A stretch of DNA of 64,000 nt from Bacillus sp. N13C7 (GTDB taxonomy: Bacteria > Bacillota > Bacilli > Bacillales > Bacillaceae), in assembly GCF_026790065.1 (NCBI RefSeq), contig NZ_JALAMO010000006.1, forward strand, positions 206,824-270,823, given 5' to 3'. The notes under the pieces are model-generated. The model saw only the letters and a list, made by a program, of their open reading frames with translations. It was not told the DNA's origin and did no database searches. Numbering within the stretch: position 1 is the first letter of the stretch; each line of letters opens with the position of its first letter. Of the stretch, positions 49,020-57,444 are shown piece after piece. Position numbers and translations under genes: made by a program.

Positions 49020-49152
49020 TTTTCTGAGATAGGATTATGAAGTAATGTTCTTTATTTGTACAGACTAAGTGGCTTTAAAGATCAAGCCTACTTAGGTATG
49101 AACTATGCATTGCCTCCTATCTCAGAAAAATGAGAATAGGAGGCATTTTTTT
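49020..49152 (+). promoter_or_regulatory. Transcription attenuator of the vgb-like gene
   Basis: Three parts are visible. TTTTCTGAGATAGGA (49020-49034) is perfectly complementary to TCCTATCTCAGAAAA (49115-49129). The latter contains most of the 5' arm of a terminator, TGCCTCCTATCTCA (49111-49124), which pairs with TGAGAATAGGAGGCA (49131-49145) ahead of seven T residues. Between them a hairpin forms from CTAAGTGGCTT and AAGCCTACTTAG (49065-49095). Pairing of the first two elements would prevent the terminator. This resembles drug-inducible attenuation leaders of resistance genes such as bmrCD and vmlR. Confidence 0.8.
49045..49068 (+). CDS. Candidate leader peptide 2 (MFFICTD)
   Basis: A seven-codon frame between the antiterminator arm and the middle hairpin. 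AGGA at 49031-49034, ten bases upstream, lies inside the antiterminator arm, and the stop codon lies in the 5' arm of the hairpin. A ribosome on this frame would therefore influence both structures. Confidence 0.45.
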   Translation: MFFICTD

Positions 49153-49180
49153 GCACACCATTTTTAATGGGGGAGTGTAT

Positions 49181-50074
49181 ATGAAGTTTGAACAGCAGGA
49201 AATAAATATTCTAGGCTCTGATTCAGGTCCATATGGAATAGCAGTTTCACCCGAGGGAAAGGTATGGTTTACTCAACATAAAGCAAACAAGATTAGTTGT
49301 ATTGATAAGAAGGGACAAGTTCAAGAGTACACTGTTCCGACACCTGATGCTAGAGTAATGTGTTTAACGGTGTCTTCAAAAGGAGATATTTGGTTTACCG
49401 AAAATGAAGCTAATAAGATAGGAAAACTGACAACAAATGGGCAATTTATAGAATATCCTTTGCCGCATCCAAATTCCGCCCCATATGGAATTACGGAAGG
49501 TCCAAACGGCGATATTTGGTTTACTGAGATGAATGGAAATCGAATAAGTAAATTGACGGCAGAGGGCAAGATTCATGAATATGAACTACCTAATCAAGGA
49601 TCATACCCTACTTTTATTACAGTAGGTTCAGATCAGTCAATTTGGTTCACTGAAAACCAGAACAATGCTATAGGCAAAATAACCGAGTCAGGAGAGTTAA
49701 CGGAATTTCCAATTTCTACACCAGCAGCAGGACCAGTAGGGATTACAAACGGGCATGATGATGCACTTTGGTTTGTAGAAATAATGGGTAATAAGGTAGG
49801 TAAGATTACGGTTTCCGGTGAAATAACTGAATATGACATCCCTACACCAAATGCACGTCCCCATGCAATCGTGGCAGGCGTGAAATCTGATTTATGGTTT
49901 ACCGAATGGGGGGCAAATAAAATAGGAAGGCTGACAATTGATCACACAATTGAAGAATATACAATCAATACACCTTATGCTGAACCTCATGGAATTGGAT
50001 GTGATAATGAGGGAACAGTGTGGTTTGCATTAGAATGTAACAAAATAGGAAAACTAAACTTAATCAAAGAATGA
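49181..50074 (+). CDS. vgb: Streptogramin B lyase (virginiamycin B lyase, Vgb-like)
   Basis: 297 residues forming a seven-bladed beta-propeller with repeated DIWFTE/GNKIGKIT blades. Vgb opens the lactone ring of type B streptogramins by elimination. Residues known to matter in staphylococcal Vgb are present in register: Tyr18, His228 (ARPHAI), Glu268 and His270 (AEPHGIG), and a Glu one residue beyond position 284 (WFALE, Glu285). Start ATG with GGGGGAG; upstream open codons lie in the attenuator. The gene is AT-rich (two 60-bp lines counted by hand give 33 and 38 % G+C, against 45 % in ykwC), which suggests acquisition. Confidence 0.87.
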   Translation: MKFEQQEINILGSDSGPYGIAVSPEGKVWFTQHKANKISCIDKKGQVQEYTVPTPDARVMCLTVSSKGDIWFTENEANKIGKLTTNGQFIEYPLPHPNSAPYGITEGPNGDIWFTEMNGNRISKLTAEGKIHEYELPNQGSYPTFITVGSDQSIWFTENQNNAIGKITESGELTEFPISTPAAGPVGITNGHDDALWFVEIMGNKVGKITVSGEITEYDIPTPNARPHAIVAGVKSDLWFTEWGANKIGRLTIDHTIEEYTINTPYAEPHGIGCDNEGTVWFALECNKIGKLNLIKE

Positions 50075-50123
50075 GGAGCCACTCTTTGGCTCCTCTGGCA
50101 GTCGAGAAAACCTCGGCAGCCTC
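50073..50123 (+). terminator. Hairpins after the vgb-like gene
   Basis: GAGGAGCCA/TGGCTCCTC starts at the stop codon, followed at once by GTCGAG/CTCGGC. Neither has a proper T-run, so termination may be weak. Confidence 0.45.
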
Positions 50124-50356
50124 TATTTCGCCATCACTTGGTGTTAATTGCACATACTGTAAAAGCCATCGATCATATAAATCACCCCGCATGTATGGAA
50201 GACAAAATCGTTTGTCTGTTTCAAGGAAAACGGAAGTGACCGAACGAGTTTTCCTCGCAGCCGTGTGCCAAAACATGAAGAAAATTATCACACACCTATC
50301 CGAGCAGGGCTGGATATACGGGAACTTTTTCTTGTTATGGAAACAGATTAGAAATA
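50124..50356. other. Non-coding stretch between the vgb-like gene and ykwD
   Basis: No supported gene. A 101-codon frame on the plus strand overlaps the vgb stop by ATGA, and a minus-strand frame overlaps it, but neither shows a ribosome site or family motif. Confidence 0.5.
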
Positions 50357-50360
50357 AAAA

Positions 50361-50402
50361 ACAAAAAAGCTTGTAGAGAAAACATGGTTTTCTCTACAAG
50401 CT
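50361..50402 (-). terminator. Terminator of ykwD
   Basis: AGCTTGTAGAGAAAAC and GTTTTCTCTACAAGCT form a 16-bp stem; on the minus strand it ends in TTTTTTGTTTTTT. Confidence 0.9.
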
Positions 50403-50432
50403 GAAGATTACTTGTCTCGTACAGGATATTTA

Positions 50433-51239
50433 TTATTTTCCGATGAATTGCTGTGTCCAGATGCTTCCAGACTCAACGTAGCCTACACCGATGTGAGTAA
50501 AGTTAGGATTTAGAATGTTTTTTCTGTGTCCTTCACTGTTCATCCAAGCTTTTACAACTTCCTCTGGTGTCTTTTGGCCCTTAGCGATGTTTTCACCTGC
50601 TGTTTTGTAGCTAATTCCGAAAGATTTCATCATATCAAACGGTGAGCCGTAAGTTGGGCTTTGGTGGTCAAAGTAGTTTTTGTCTTTCATATCCTGAGAT
50701 TTTGCGCGAGCAGATTTGCTCAACGTTTCATCAATTTGAAGAGGTTTTAACCCTTGTTTTTGTCTTTCTGCATTTGTAAGCTCAACAACTTTTTTCTCAT
50801 AGGCGCTTACAGATGAAGGCGCAGATGTAGTTGTGTTTGTTTTTTCAGCTTCAGGTGCTTTAGAAGCGGTGTTGTGTTCAGTAGCAGCTGGTGCTTTAGA
50901 AGCAGTGTTTTTTTCAGCAGCTGCTTTTTCAGCAGTTTTTTGTGCAGGTTTTGCAGTTTCAGTCTTTTGAACATCCTGAATGTTCATGTTAGATTGCTTC
51001 GCATATTTTTGAAGAAGCTGCTTGATCTCTTTTTCGTTTGCAGCGTCTAATGTTTTGATATTTGTTTTCATATGCAGTTTTTTCACTGCATCGTTAAGGG
51101 ACATGTTTTGCACAGTGTTCCCCGTTTTTACCGTTACCACATGCTGGCAGGAGAGTTCTTTCGCTGATGCTTGCTGTACGCCCCCGAATGTGAATAATCC
51201 AACCGCAGCGGCAGCAGATAAAATAAATGCTTTCTTCAT
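50433..51239 (-). CDS. ykwD: Secreted CAP-domain protein YkwD
   Basis: 268 residues. A signal peptide (about 1-26, ending QQASA), a coiled, Lys/Ala-rich linker with two copies of NTASKAP, and a C-terminal CAP/SCP domain (about 148-268) with YFDHQSPTYGSPFDMM, GENIAKG, WMNSEGHRKNILNPNF and HIGVGY. The family is extracellular, of unknown bacterial role. ATG start with AGGAGG. Confidence 0.9.
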   Translation of the reverse strand: MKKAFILSAAAAVGLFTFGGVQQASAKELSCQHVVTVKTGNTVQNMSLNDAVKKLHMKTNIKTLDAANEKEIKQLLQKYAKQSNMNIQDVQKTETAKPAQKTAEKAAAEKNTASKAPAATEHNTASKAPEAEKTNTTTSAPSSVSAYEKKVVELTNAERQKQGLKPLQIDETLSKSARAKSQDMKDKNYFDHQSPTYGSPFDMMKSFGISYKTAGENIAKGQKTPEEVVKAWMNSEGHRKNILNPNFTHIGVGYVESGSIWTQQFIGK

Positions 51240-51496
51240 TAGTTCATAACCTCCTAGAGTTGTTTGTTTCTACAGAAAAATCATAACATAGCTTTTTTGT
51301 CATAAAGAATCCAACACTTTCCTTTGACAAATAGAGATTGTCATTTTCGTAACGTATATGCGCTAAATCGCTAAGGAGAAGGGAATTAGCTGGATATCAT
51401 GATTTTATCGTACAGTTACATTGCTTCCTTTTTCTTGAATCGTTAGTTAAATTTTAATGTGTTTTTATGTTGACAGTTTTTTTTATCCCTTTTTGC

Positions 51497-51524
51497 TGTA
51501 ACAACTGTTACAAAGGTGTTACAA
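51497..51524. promoter_or_regulatory. Operator-like inverted repeat upstream of pbpH
   Basis: TGTAACAACTGTTACA is an inverted repeat with 7-bp arms, followed five bases later by a third half-site, TGTTACA. A TTGACA at about 51470 lies upstream. The rest of the 337-bp gap between ykwD and pbpH is AT-rich with no gene. Confidence 0.4.
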
Positions 51525-51576
51525 TTAATCTCAGTATATGTAAATATATTGAATGATTTGAGAGGGGTAACCAGAA

Positions 51577-53700
51577 GTGACTGAAATAGGACGTGAACCA
51601 AAGAAAAAGAGCAAAGGAAACAGAGCAATCAGAATGAACCTTTTTTTCCTTGCTGTCTTTGTTCTATTCACTGCATTAATCTTTAAGCTTGGCGTCGTTC
51701 AAATTGTTGAAGGCGAACAGCATGAAGAAGACGCTGAGAAAGCAAATGCAAAAACAGCGTACTATCCGGCGCCGCGAGGGAAGATGTACGACAGAAACCA
51801 GAAAGTGGCTGTCGATAACCAGAGCGTGCCTGAAATTGTGTATGTTTCAACATCGAGCACAAAAACAGAAGATAAAATCAAAACAGCGAAGCGGCTTGCT
51901 GCTTTCATTCATATTGATACTGAATTTTTGAAGGAAAGAGATTTGCGTGATTACTGGATTGCATCTCATCCGAAAAAAGCTGCCGCTCTGCTAAAGGAAT
52001 CGGAAAGCAACCTGAAAGGGGACCAGGCTTACAAGCTCCAGGTTGAGCGTGTTCCAGATGAAGAATTGAAGGCTATTCAGCAAGATGACGAAGAAATGGA
52101 AACCGCTGCGATATATACAAGGTTTTCAAGCGGAAATGCTTACGAACCTCAAATTGTAAAAGCGATGAATCCAAATGAAAGCAATAGCAATGGAAAAAAC
52201 GGGACGCTGCTTGATGAGAAGAAAAGCTCTACGCAACGGCCAAAAAATGACTTAACATATGATGAGATTTCAATTGTTTCTGAGCATTTAGAGGAGCTTC
52301 CTGGAATCGACATCGTCAACGATTGGACACGAAAATATCCTTATAACAAAACCCTCTATTCCGTGTTCGGGGGCGTCACGACACCTGATCAGGGCCTGCT
52401 GAGCGACCGGAAAGATTTCTACTTAACTAGAGGCTATGCGAATAATGACAGGGTGGGAAAAAGTTATTTAGAGTATCAATATGAAGACTATTTAAATTCT
52501 CATAAAGAAAAAGTGCAATACGTAGTAGACAATAAAGGAAATGTCGTCAGCCAAAAAACCATTGACAAAGGCAGCAGGGGATACGATCTTCAGCTTTCTT
52601 TCGACATGGAGCTCCAAGCAAAAGTGGAAAAGATCGTTGAAGAAGAAGTGAGAAACAGCCGTGCACGTGGGAACTATATGCTTGACAGAGCCTTTGTCGT
52701 GATGATGGATCCGAATAACGGCGATATTTTGTCGATGGCGGGAAAAAAGATAGATTTAGAAACAAACAAAATTCAAGATTATGCGATAGGCGCATTTACG
52801 ACCCAATATGAAATGGGTTCGGCAGTGAAGGGTGCCACCGTACTTGCCGGCTATCAGGACGGGATTCCGCATTATAAATATTTTGTTGATACACCTCTTT
52901 ATTTTGCAGGAAACGGTAACAAGCCTAAGAAGTCCTATATGAATATGGGAACTATTAACGAATTAACCGCATTGCAAAAAAGCTCAAACGTATACATGTT
53001 TAATGTTGCCATGCACATTGCCGGTGTCACGTATAAGCCGCATGGACCTCTTCCCGCTGATCAGAAGGATTTGAACAAAATGAGAAATTACTACAGCCAG
53101 TTTGGCCTGGGAGTAAAGACAGGTATTGATCTGCCTCAGGAATCAGCCGGCATGCAAACTACACCTGATGCGGTAGGGGGATTAATATTAGACTTGGCCA
53201 TTGGACAATACGATACATATACACCGCTTCAAATGGCGCAGTACATCTCATCCATTGCCAATGGGGGCTACCGTGTTCAGCCAAGAATTGTTACAAGTAT
53301 CCATGAGCCCAGCAATAAAGAGGGCCTTGGGAAGACCATTGAACAAAGAAAGCCAAACATTCTCAATAAAATTAACAACTCAGAAAGTGACATACAGCAA
53401 GTGCAAACAGGTATGAAATTAGTCACCTCTTCAGGGACAGCTAAAAATACGTTTACAGAAGATGTATCAGGGAAAACGGGAACTGCTCAAACATTTTATT
53501 ACGGAACAAACCGTAATTGGTGGGGGCAAAGCACATACAATCTAACTTTTGTCGGCTATTATCCGTCGAAAAATCCAAAAGTGGCATTTAGTGTTGTTGT
53601 TCCTTCTGTAGCGAACGACCACGACCCGATCAATAAACTCATTGCCAAAAGAGCTATCCACGCCTACGCAGAGCTCGAAAAAAAACACAGCAAAAAATAA
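51577..53700 (+). CDS. pbpH: Class B penicillin-binding protein PbpH
   Basis: 707 residues. A short cytoplasmic N-terminus, one membrane anchor (LFFLAVFVLFTALIFKLGVV), a pedestal domain and a transpeptidase domain with Ser415-x-x-Lys (GSAVKGATV), SSN (KSSNVYM) and KTG (SGKTGTAQT). It crosslinks lateral wall peptidoglycan and is partly redundant with PbpA in rod-shape maintenance. GTG start with GAGAGGGG. Confidence 0.95.
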   Translation: MTEIGREPKKKSKGNRAIRMNLFFLAVFVLFTALIFKLGVVQIVEGEQHEEDAEKANAKTAYYPAPRGKMYDRNQKVAVDNQSVPEIVYVSTSSTKTEDKIKTAKRLAAFIHIDTEFLKERDLRDYWIASHPKKAAALLKESESNLKGDQAYKLQVERVPDEELKAIQQDDEEMETAAIYTRFSSGNAYEPQIVKAMNPNESNSNGKNGTLLDEKKSSTQRPKNDLTYDEISIVSEHLEELPGIDIVNDWTRKYPYNKTLYSVFGGVTTPDQGLLSDRKDFYLTRGYANNDRVGKSYLEYQYEDYLNSHKEKVQYVVDNKGNVVSQKTIDKGSRGYDLQLSFDMELQAKVEKIVEEEVRNSRARGNYMLDRAFVVMMDPNNGDILSMAGKKIDLETNKIQDYAIGAFTTQYEMGSAVKGATVLAGYQDGIPHYKYFVDTPLYFAGNGNKPKKSYMNMGTINELTALQKSSNVYMFNVAMHIAGVTYKPHGPLPADQKDLNKMRNYYSQFGLGVKTGIDLPQESAGMQTTPDAVGGLILDLAIGQYDTYTPLQMAQYISSIANGGYRVQPRIVTSIHEPSNKEGLGKTIEQRKPNILNKINNSESDIQQVQTGMKLVTSSGTAKNTFTEDVSGKTGTAQTFYYGTNRNWWGQSTYNLTFVGYYPSKNPKVAFSVVVPSVANDHDPINKLIAKRAIHAYAELEKKHSKK

Positions 53701-53705
53701 AAAAC

Positions 53706-53743
53706 AGGGTGCACAACGAAAAGATTGTGTGCCCTTTCTTTTA
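53706..53743 (+). terminator. Terminator of pbpH
   Basis: AGGGTGCACAA and TTGTGTGCCCT stem with T-rich tail. Confidence 0.9.
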
Positions 53744-53774
53744 TTCAAAAATTGACGTTCACCATAAGAATAGA

Positions 53775-53800
53775 AGGAGAATACTCATTTTCTAGCGAAT
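53775..53800 (+). promoter_or_regulatory. SigH-type promoter of kinA
   Basis: AGGAGAAT and GCGAAT at a spacing of 12 fit the sigma H pattern; kinA is SigH-dependent in B. subtilis. A TGTCGAA Spo0A-type box follows at 53828-53834. Confidence 0.75.
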
Positions 53801-53863
53801 CATACTAGGTAAAAGTCAATCTGTATATGTCGAAACACGATGATCATGCAAAGGAGGGATTCT

Positions 53864-55684
53864 GTGGAACAGGATACGCAGCATGTTAAACCATTTCAAA
53901 CAAAAACCGATATTCATGCAGTCTTGGCCTCTAATGGACGCATCATTTATATATCTGCCAACTCCAAACTGCATTTAGGCTATCTCCAAGGAGAGATGAT
54001 CGGATCATTCCTCAAAACGTTTCTTCATGAGGAAGACCAATTTTTAGTCGAAAGCTATTTTTATAATGAACATCATCTGATGCCGTGCACCTTTCGTTTC
54101 ATTAAAAAAGATCATACGATTGTGTGGGTGGAGGCTGCGGTAGAAATCGTTACGACAAGAGCTGAGCGGACAGAACGGGAAATCATTTTGAAAATGAAGG
54201 TTCTTGAAGAAGAAACAGGCCATCAATCCCTAAACTGCGAGAAACATGAAATCGAGCCTGCAAGCCCGGAATCGACTACATATATAACGGATGATTATGA
54301 ACGGTTAGTTGAAAATCTCCCGAGTCCGCTATGCATCAGTGTCAAAGGCAAAATCGCCTATGTAAACAGCGCGATGCTTTCAATGCTGGGAGCGAATAGC
54401 AAGGACGCTATTATTGGCAAATGGTCCTATGAATTTATTGAAGAAGAATATCATGATATCGTGAAAAACAGGATTATACGAATGCAAAAAGGAATGGAAG
54501 TCGGAATGATAGAACAGACGTGGAAAAGGCTTGATGGCACACCTGTTCATTTAGAAGTGAAAGCGTCCCCGACCGTCTACAAAAACCAGCAGGCTGAGCT
54601 GCTGCTGCTGATCGACATCTCTTCAAGGAAAAAATTCCAAACCATCCTGCAAAAAAGCCGCGAACGATATCAGCTGCTGATTCAAAACTCGATTGATACC
54701 ATTGCAGTGATTCATAATGGCAAATGGGTATTTATGAATGAGTCGGGAATTTCACTGTTTGAAGCGGCTACCTACGAAGATTTAATTGGCAAAAACATAT
54801 ACGATCAGCTGCATCCATGCGATCATGAGGACGTAAAAGAGCGAATCCAAAACATTGCCGAGCAAAAAACAGAATCAGAAATTGTCAAGCAATCCTGGTT
54901 TACCTTCCAGAACAGGGTCATCTATACGGAGATGGTCTGCATTCCGACGACCTTTTTTGGTGAAGCGGCTGTCCAAGTCATTCTTCGTGACATTTCTGAG
55001 AGAAAACAAACAGAAGAATTGATGCTCAAATCGGAAAAATTATCAATCGCTGGGCAGCTTGCGGCGGGAATTGCCCATGAGATCCGGAACCCTCTAACAG
55101 CGATTAAAGGATTTTTACAGCTGATGAAACCGACGATGGAAGGAAATGAACATTACTTTGATATTGTATTTTCTGAACTCAGCCGTATTGAATTAATCCT
55201 TAGTGAGCTGCTAATGCTGGCGAAACCCCAGCAAAATGCCGTAAAAGAATATTTAAACCTAAAAAAATTAATTGGTGAGGTCTCGGCACTGTTAGAAACA
55301 CAGGCAAATTTGAATGGTATTTTTATCAGAACCAGCTATGAAAAAGACAGCATTTATATAAACGGGGATCAAAACCAATTGAAGCAGGTGTTCATTAATT
55401 TAATTAAAAATGCAGTGGAGTCTATGCCTAATGGGGGAACAGTAGACATTATCATCACTGAGGATGAGCGTTCTGTTCATGTCACTGTCAAAGATGAAGG
55501 AGAAGGCATACCTGAAAAAGTGCTGAACCGGATTGGAGAACCATTTTTAACGACAAAAGAAAAGGGAACGGGACTCGGACTGATGGTGACATTTAATATT
55601 ATTGAAAATCATCAGGGAGTCATCCATGTGGACAGCCATCCCGAAAAAGGCACAGCGTTTAAAATTTCATTTCCAAAAAAATAA
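53864..55684 (+). CDS. kinA: Major sporulation kinase KinA
   Basis: 606 residues. Three PAS domains, then HisKA with His405 (AAGIAHEIRNPLTA) and HATPase (NQLKQVFINLIKNAVES, GTGLGL). KinA is the main phosphate donor to Spo0F at the onset of sporulation. Soluble. GTG start with AAGGAGGG gives the known length; the open codons upstream contain the ribosome site. A few residues differ from the strain 168 protein as I remember it, which supports a related strain or species. Confidence 0.97.
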   Translation: MEQDTQHVKPFQTKTDIHAVLASNGRIIYISANSKLHLGYLQGEMIGSFLKTFLHEEDQFLVESYFYNEHHLMPCTFRFIKKDHTIVWVEAAVEIVTTRAERTEREIILKMKVLEEETGHQSLNCEKHEIEPASPESTTYITDDYERLVENLPSPLCISVKGKIAYVNSAMLSMLGANSKDAIIGKWSYEFIEEEYHDIVKNRIIRMQKGMEVGMIEQTWKRLDGTPVHLEVKASPTVYKNQQAELLLLIDISSRKKFQTILQKSRERYQLLIQNSIDTIAVIHNGKWVFMNESGISLFEAATYEDLIGKNIYDQLHPCDHEDVKERIQNIAEQKTESEIVKQSWFTFQNRVIYTEMVCIPTTFFGEAAVQVILRDISERKQTEELMLKSEKLSIAGQLAAGIAHEIRNPLTAIKGFLQLMKPTMEGNEHYFDIVFSELSRIELILSELLMLAKPQQNAVKEYLNLKKLIGEVSALLETQANLNGIFIRTSYEKDSIYINGDQNQLKQVFINLIKNAVESMPNGGTVDIIITEDERSVHVTVKDEGEGIPEKVLNRIGEPFLTTKEKGTGLGLMVTFNIIENHQGVIHVDSHPEKGTAFKISFPKK

Positions 55685-55711
55685 AACAACGGCTTAAACG
55701 CCGTTGTTTAT
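55683..55711. terminator. Bidirectional terminator, kinA / patA
   Basis: AAACAACGGC and GCCGTTGTTT arms overlapping the last codons of patA. Confidence 0.85.
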
Positions 55712-56875
55712 CGTCTGCATTGATTCCCGTTTTTTTAATACAAATAACTCTAAACGATCCAGGCCTTCTCTTAGCGTGTCCAGCGAGTATGCGAAAGACA
55801 ACCTCACATATCCTTCACCATACTTTGAGAACGAGCTGCCCGGCACAAGTGCCACACCAGCATCCTCCAAAAGAGCCATACTAAAATCAAATGAAGACAT
55901 TCCAAATGATTTAATAGAAGGAAAGATATAAAACGCACCAGACGGTTTTACAACGTCAATACCCATTGAAACTAGGCGGTCATACACATAGTCCAGACGT
56001 TTTTTGTACTGTTCCCTCATAATCAGGGCGTCGTCAAAGCCGTTTGTCACAGCTTCAAGCGCTGCTTGTTGCGATATGGATGATGCGCACGACACATTGT
56101 ATTGATGAACCTTCAAAATGTGCTTTGCAATGTCTTTCGGTGCGAATAAAAATCCAATTCTCCAACCGGTCATACTGTGTGATTTTGACAAGCCGTTAAT
56201 GACAATCGTTTGATCCCGCAGATAGGTTGCGATGGAGTAATGCGGTCTGTCATACGTTAATTCACTGTATATTTCATCAGACAATACGAAGACATTTCTT
56301 CCTTTTAAAAGGGCGGCAATGCTTTTCAGCTCTTCTTCAGATAAAGTCACGCCGGTAGGATTTGACGGGTAAGGAAGCACTACACATTTGGTGTTAGGGG
56401 TCAGAGCGTCTTCAATCAGCCGGGCAGTAAGCTTAAAGCCGTGTGACGTCGTATCAACAATGACAGGTTTGGCACCGCACAAATTGATAATAGGTTCATA
56501 GCCCGGATAAATCGGACCTGGCATAATCACTTCATCACCAGGAGATAAAATCGTCCGGAATGCAGCGTCAATGGCTTGGCTTGCACCTGTTGTAATGATG
56601 ATTTCAGATTCAGCATCATAGTTGAAATCCGCTTTTTTCTTCATATAAAGCTGCACAGCTTGTCTCAGCTCGAGGTAGCCGGCGTTCGGCGTATATGACG
56701 TCACGTTTTCATCAATGGCTTTTTTGGCGGCAGCTTTCACGTGATGCGGCGTGAAAAAATCAGGCTGGCCGATTGTAAGTGAAATAACATCTTCGTGTTG
56801 TGCTACAAGATTTGAGAATTTGCGTATTCCTGAAATTTCAATTTCTCTTGCTTTCGGATTCAGCAAATGTTCCAT
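55694..56875 (-). CDS. patA: Aminotransferase PatA
   Basis: 393 residues, class I PLP-dependent. Lys231 in NGLSKSHSMTGWRIGF binds PLP; YPSNPTGV and the C-terminal GEGYVRLSF are family signatures. In B. subtilis it is assigned a role in lysine biosynthesis as N-acetyl-LL-diaminopimelate aminotransferase. ATG with GGTGATG upstream. Confidence 0.94.
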   Translation of the reverse strand: MEHLLNPKAREIEISGIRKFSNLVAQHEDVISLTIGQPDFFTPHHVKAAAKKAIDENVTSYTPNAGYLELRQAVQLYMKKKADFNYDAESEIIITTGASQAIDAAFRTILSPGDEVIMPGPIYPGYEPIINLCGAKPVIVDTTSHGFKLTARLIEDALTPNTKCVVLPYPSNPTGVTLSEEELKSIAALLKGRNVFVLSDEIYSELTYDRPHYSIATYLRDQTIVINGLSKSHSMTGWRIGFLFAPKDIAKHILKVHQYNVSCASSISQQAALEAVTNGFDDALIMREQYKKRLDYVYDRLVSMGIDVVKPSGAFYIFPSIKSFGMSSFDFSMALLEDAGVALVPGSSFSKYGEGYVRLSFAYSLDTLREGLDRLELFVLKKRESMQTINNGV

Positions 56876-56998
56876 AATTCATCACCTTAACAAATATAAT
56901 GAGTTTATCCTATTTTACCACTAGCTGATCATTTGTCACCTGTTTAGCCGATATATTTCGATTGTATGCGCCTTTTTTCTAAACATACCTTTTTTAAC

Positions 56999-57034
56999 AG
57001 AAAAAAAGAAGACAACCAGCGATTTGATTGTCTT
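56999..57034 (-). terminator. Terminator of the small ykzI-like gene
   Basis: AAGACAA and GTTGTCTT arms, then CTTTTTTT on the minus strand. Confidence 0.75.
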
Positions 57035-57076
57035 TATTGTATCATGTTCTATTATTGTTTATATGTGCCAATTTCA

Positions 57077-57238
57077 TTAATAACCATAATCAAAATGAAG
57101 GTCTTCGTGCCAAATCATATACGGGGGATGCTCTTCTTGAAGGTCAGCTGATTCTTTCTTCATATGCAGATAAGCCTCTTCACTGATATCTTCTAAAACA
57201 GTCATTTCATTTTCTTTAAATATTACTAAGGTACCCAT
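57077..57238 (-). CDS. ykzI: Small acidic protein, YkzI-like
   Basis: 53 residues: [18 protein letters not shown], then a charged middle and an aromatic, acidic tail ([16 protein letters not shown]). No domain known. ATG start with GAAGGGTG. It has its own terminator. I recall a small gene of this name between patA and cheV in strain 168, but have not compared sequences. Confidence 0.65.
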   Translation of the reverse strand: MGTLVIFKENEMTVLEDISEEAYLHMKKESADLQEEHPPYMIWHEDLHFDYGY

Positions 57239-57397
57239 TATTTACACCCTTCTTTGGAAAAATCCTTGACTATTTTATCACTGTTACTTGGAAAGTCAAT
57301 GGTTATTAGGAAAAAAGTTTCTTTTTTTGTGAATCACAGCATGTGGCTCCCAGTATCCGATTTTGAAGTGCCATGCCATTCACTTTTTACAAATTAC

Positions 57398-57405
57398 GCC
57401 GATAT
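57398..57405 (+). promoter_or_regulatory. SigD-type -10 box of cheV
   Basis: GCCGATAT is a perfect motility -10. The -35 half is degenerate. Confidence 0.65.
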
Positions 57406-57444
57406 ATACAGTACAATACTGAATGCGAATAGCGAGGGATTGAA

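Noticed and set aside
50064..50291. 75-codon minus-strand frame after the vgb-like gene
   Set aside because: No ribosome site, overlaps the lyase 3' end and shows no family motif.
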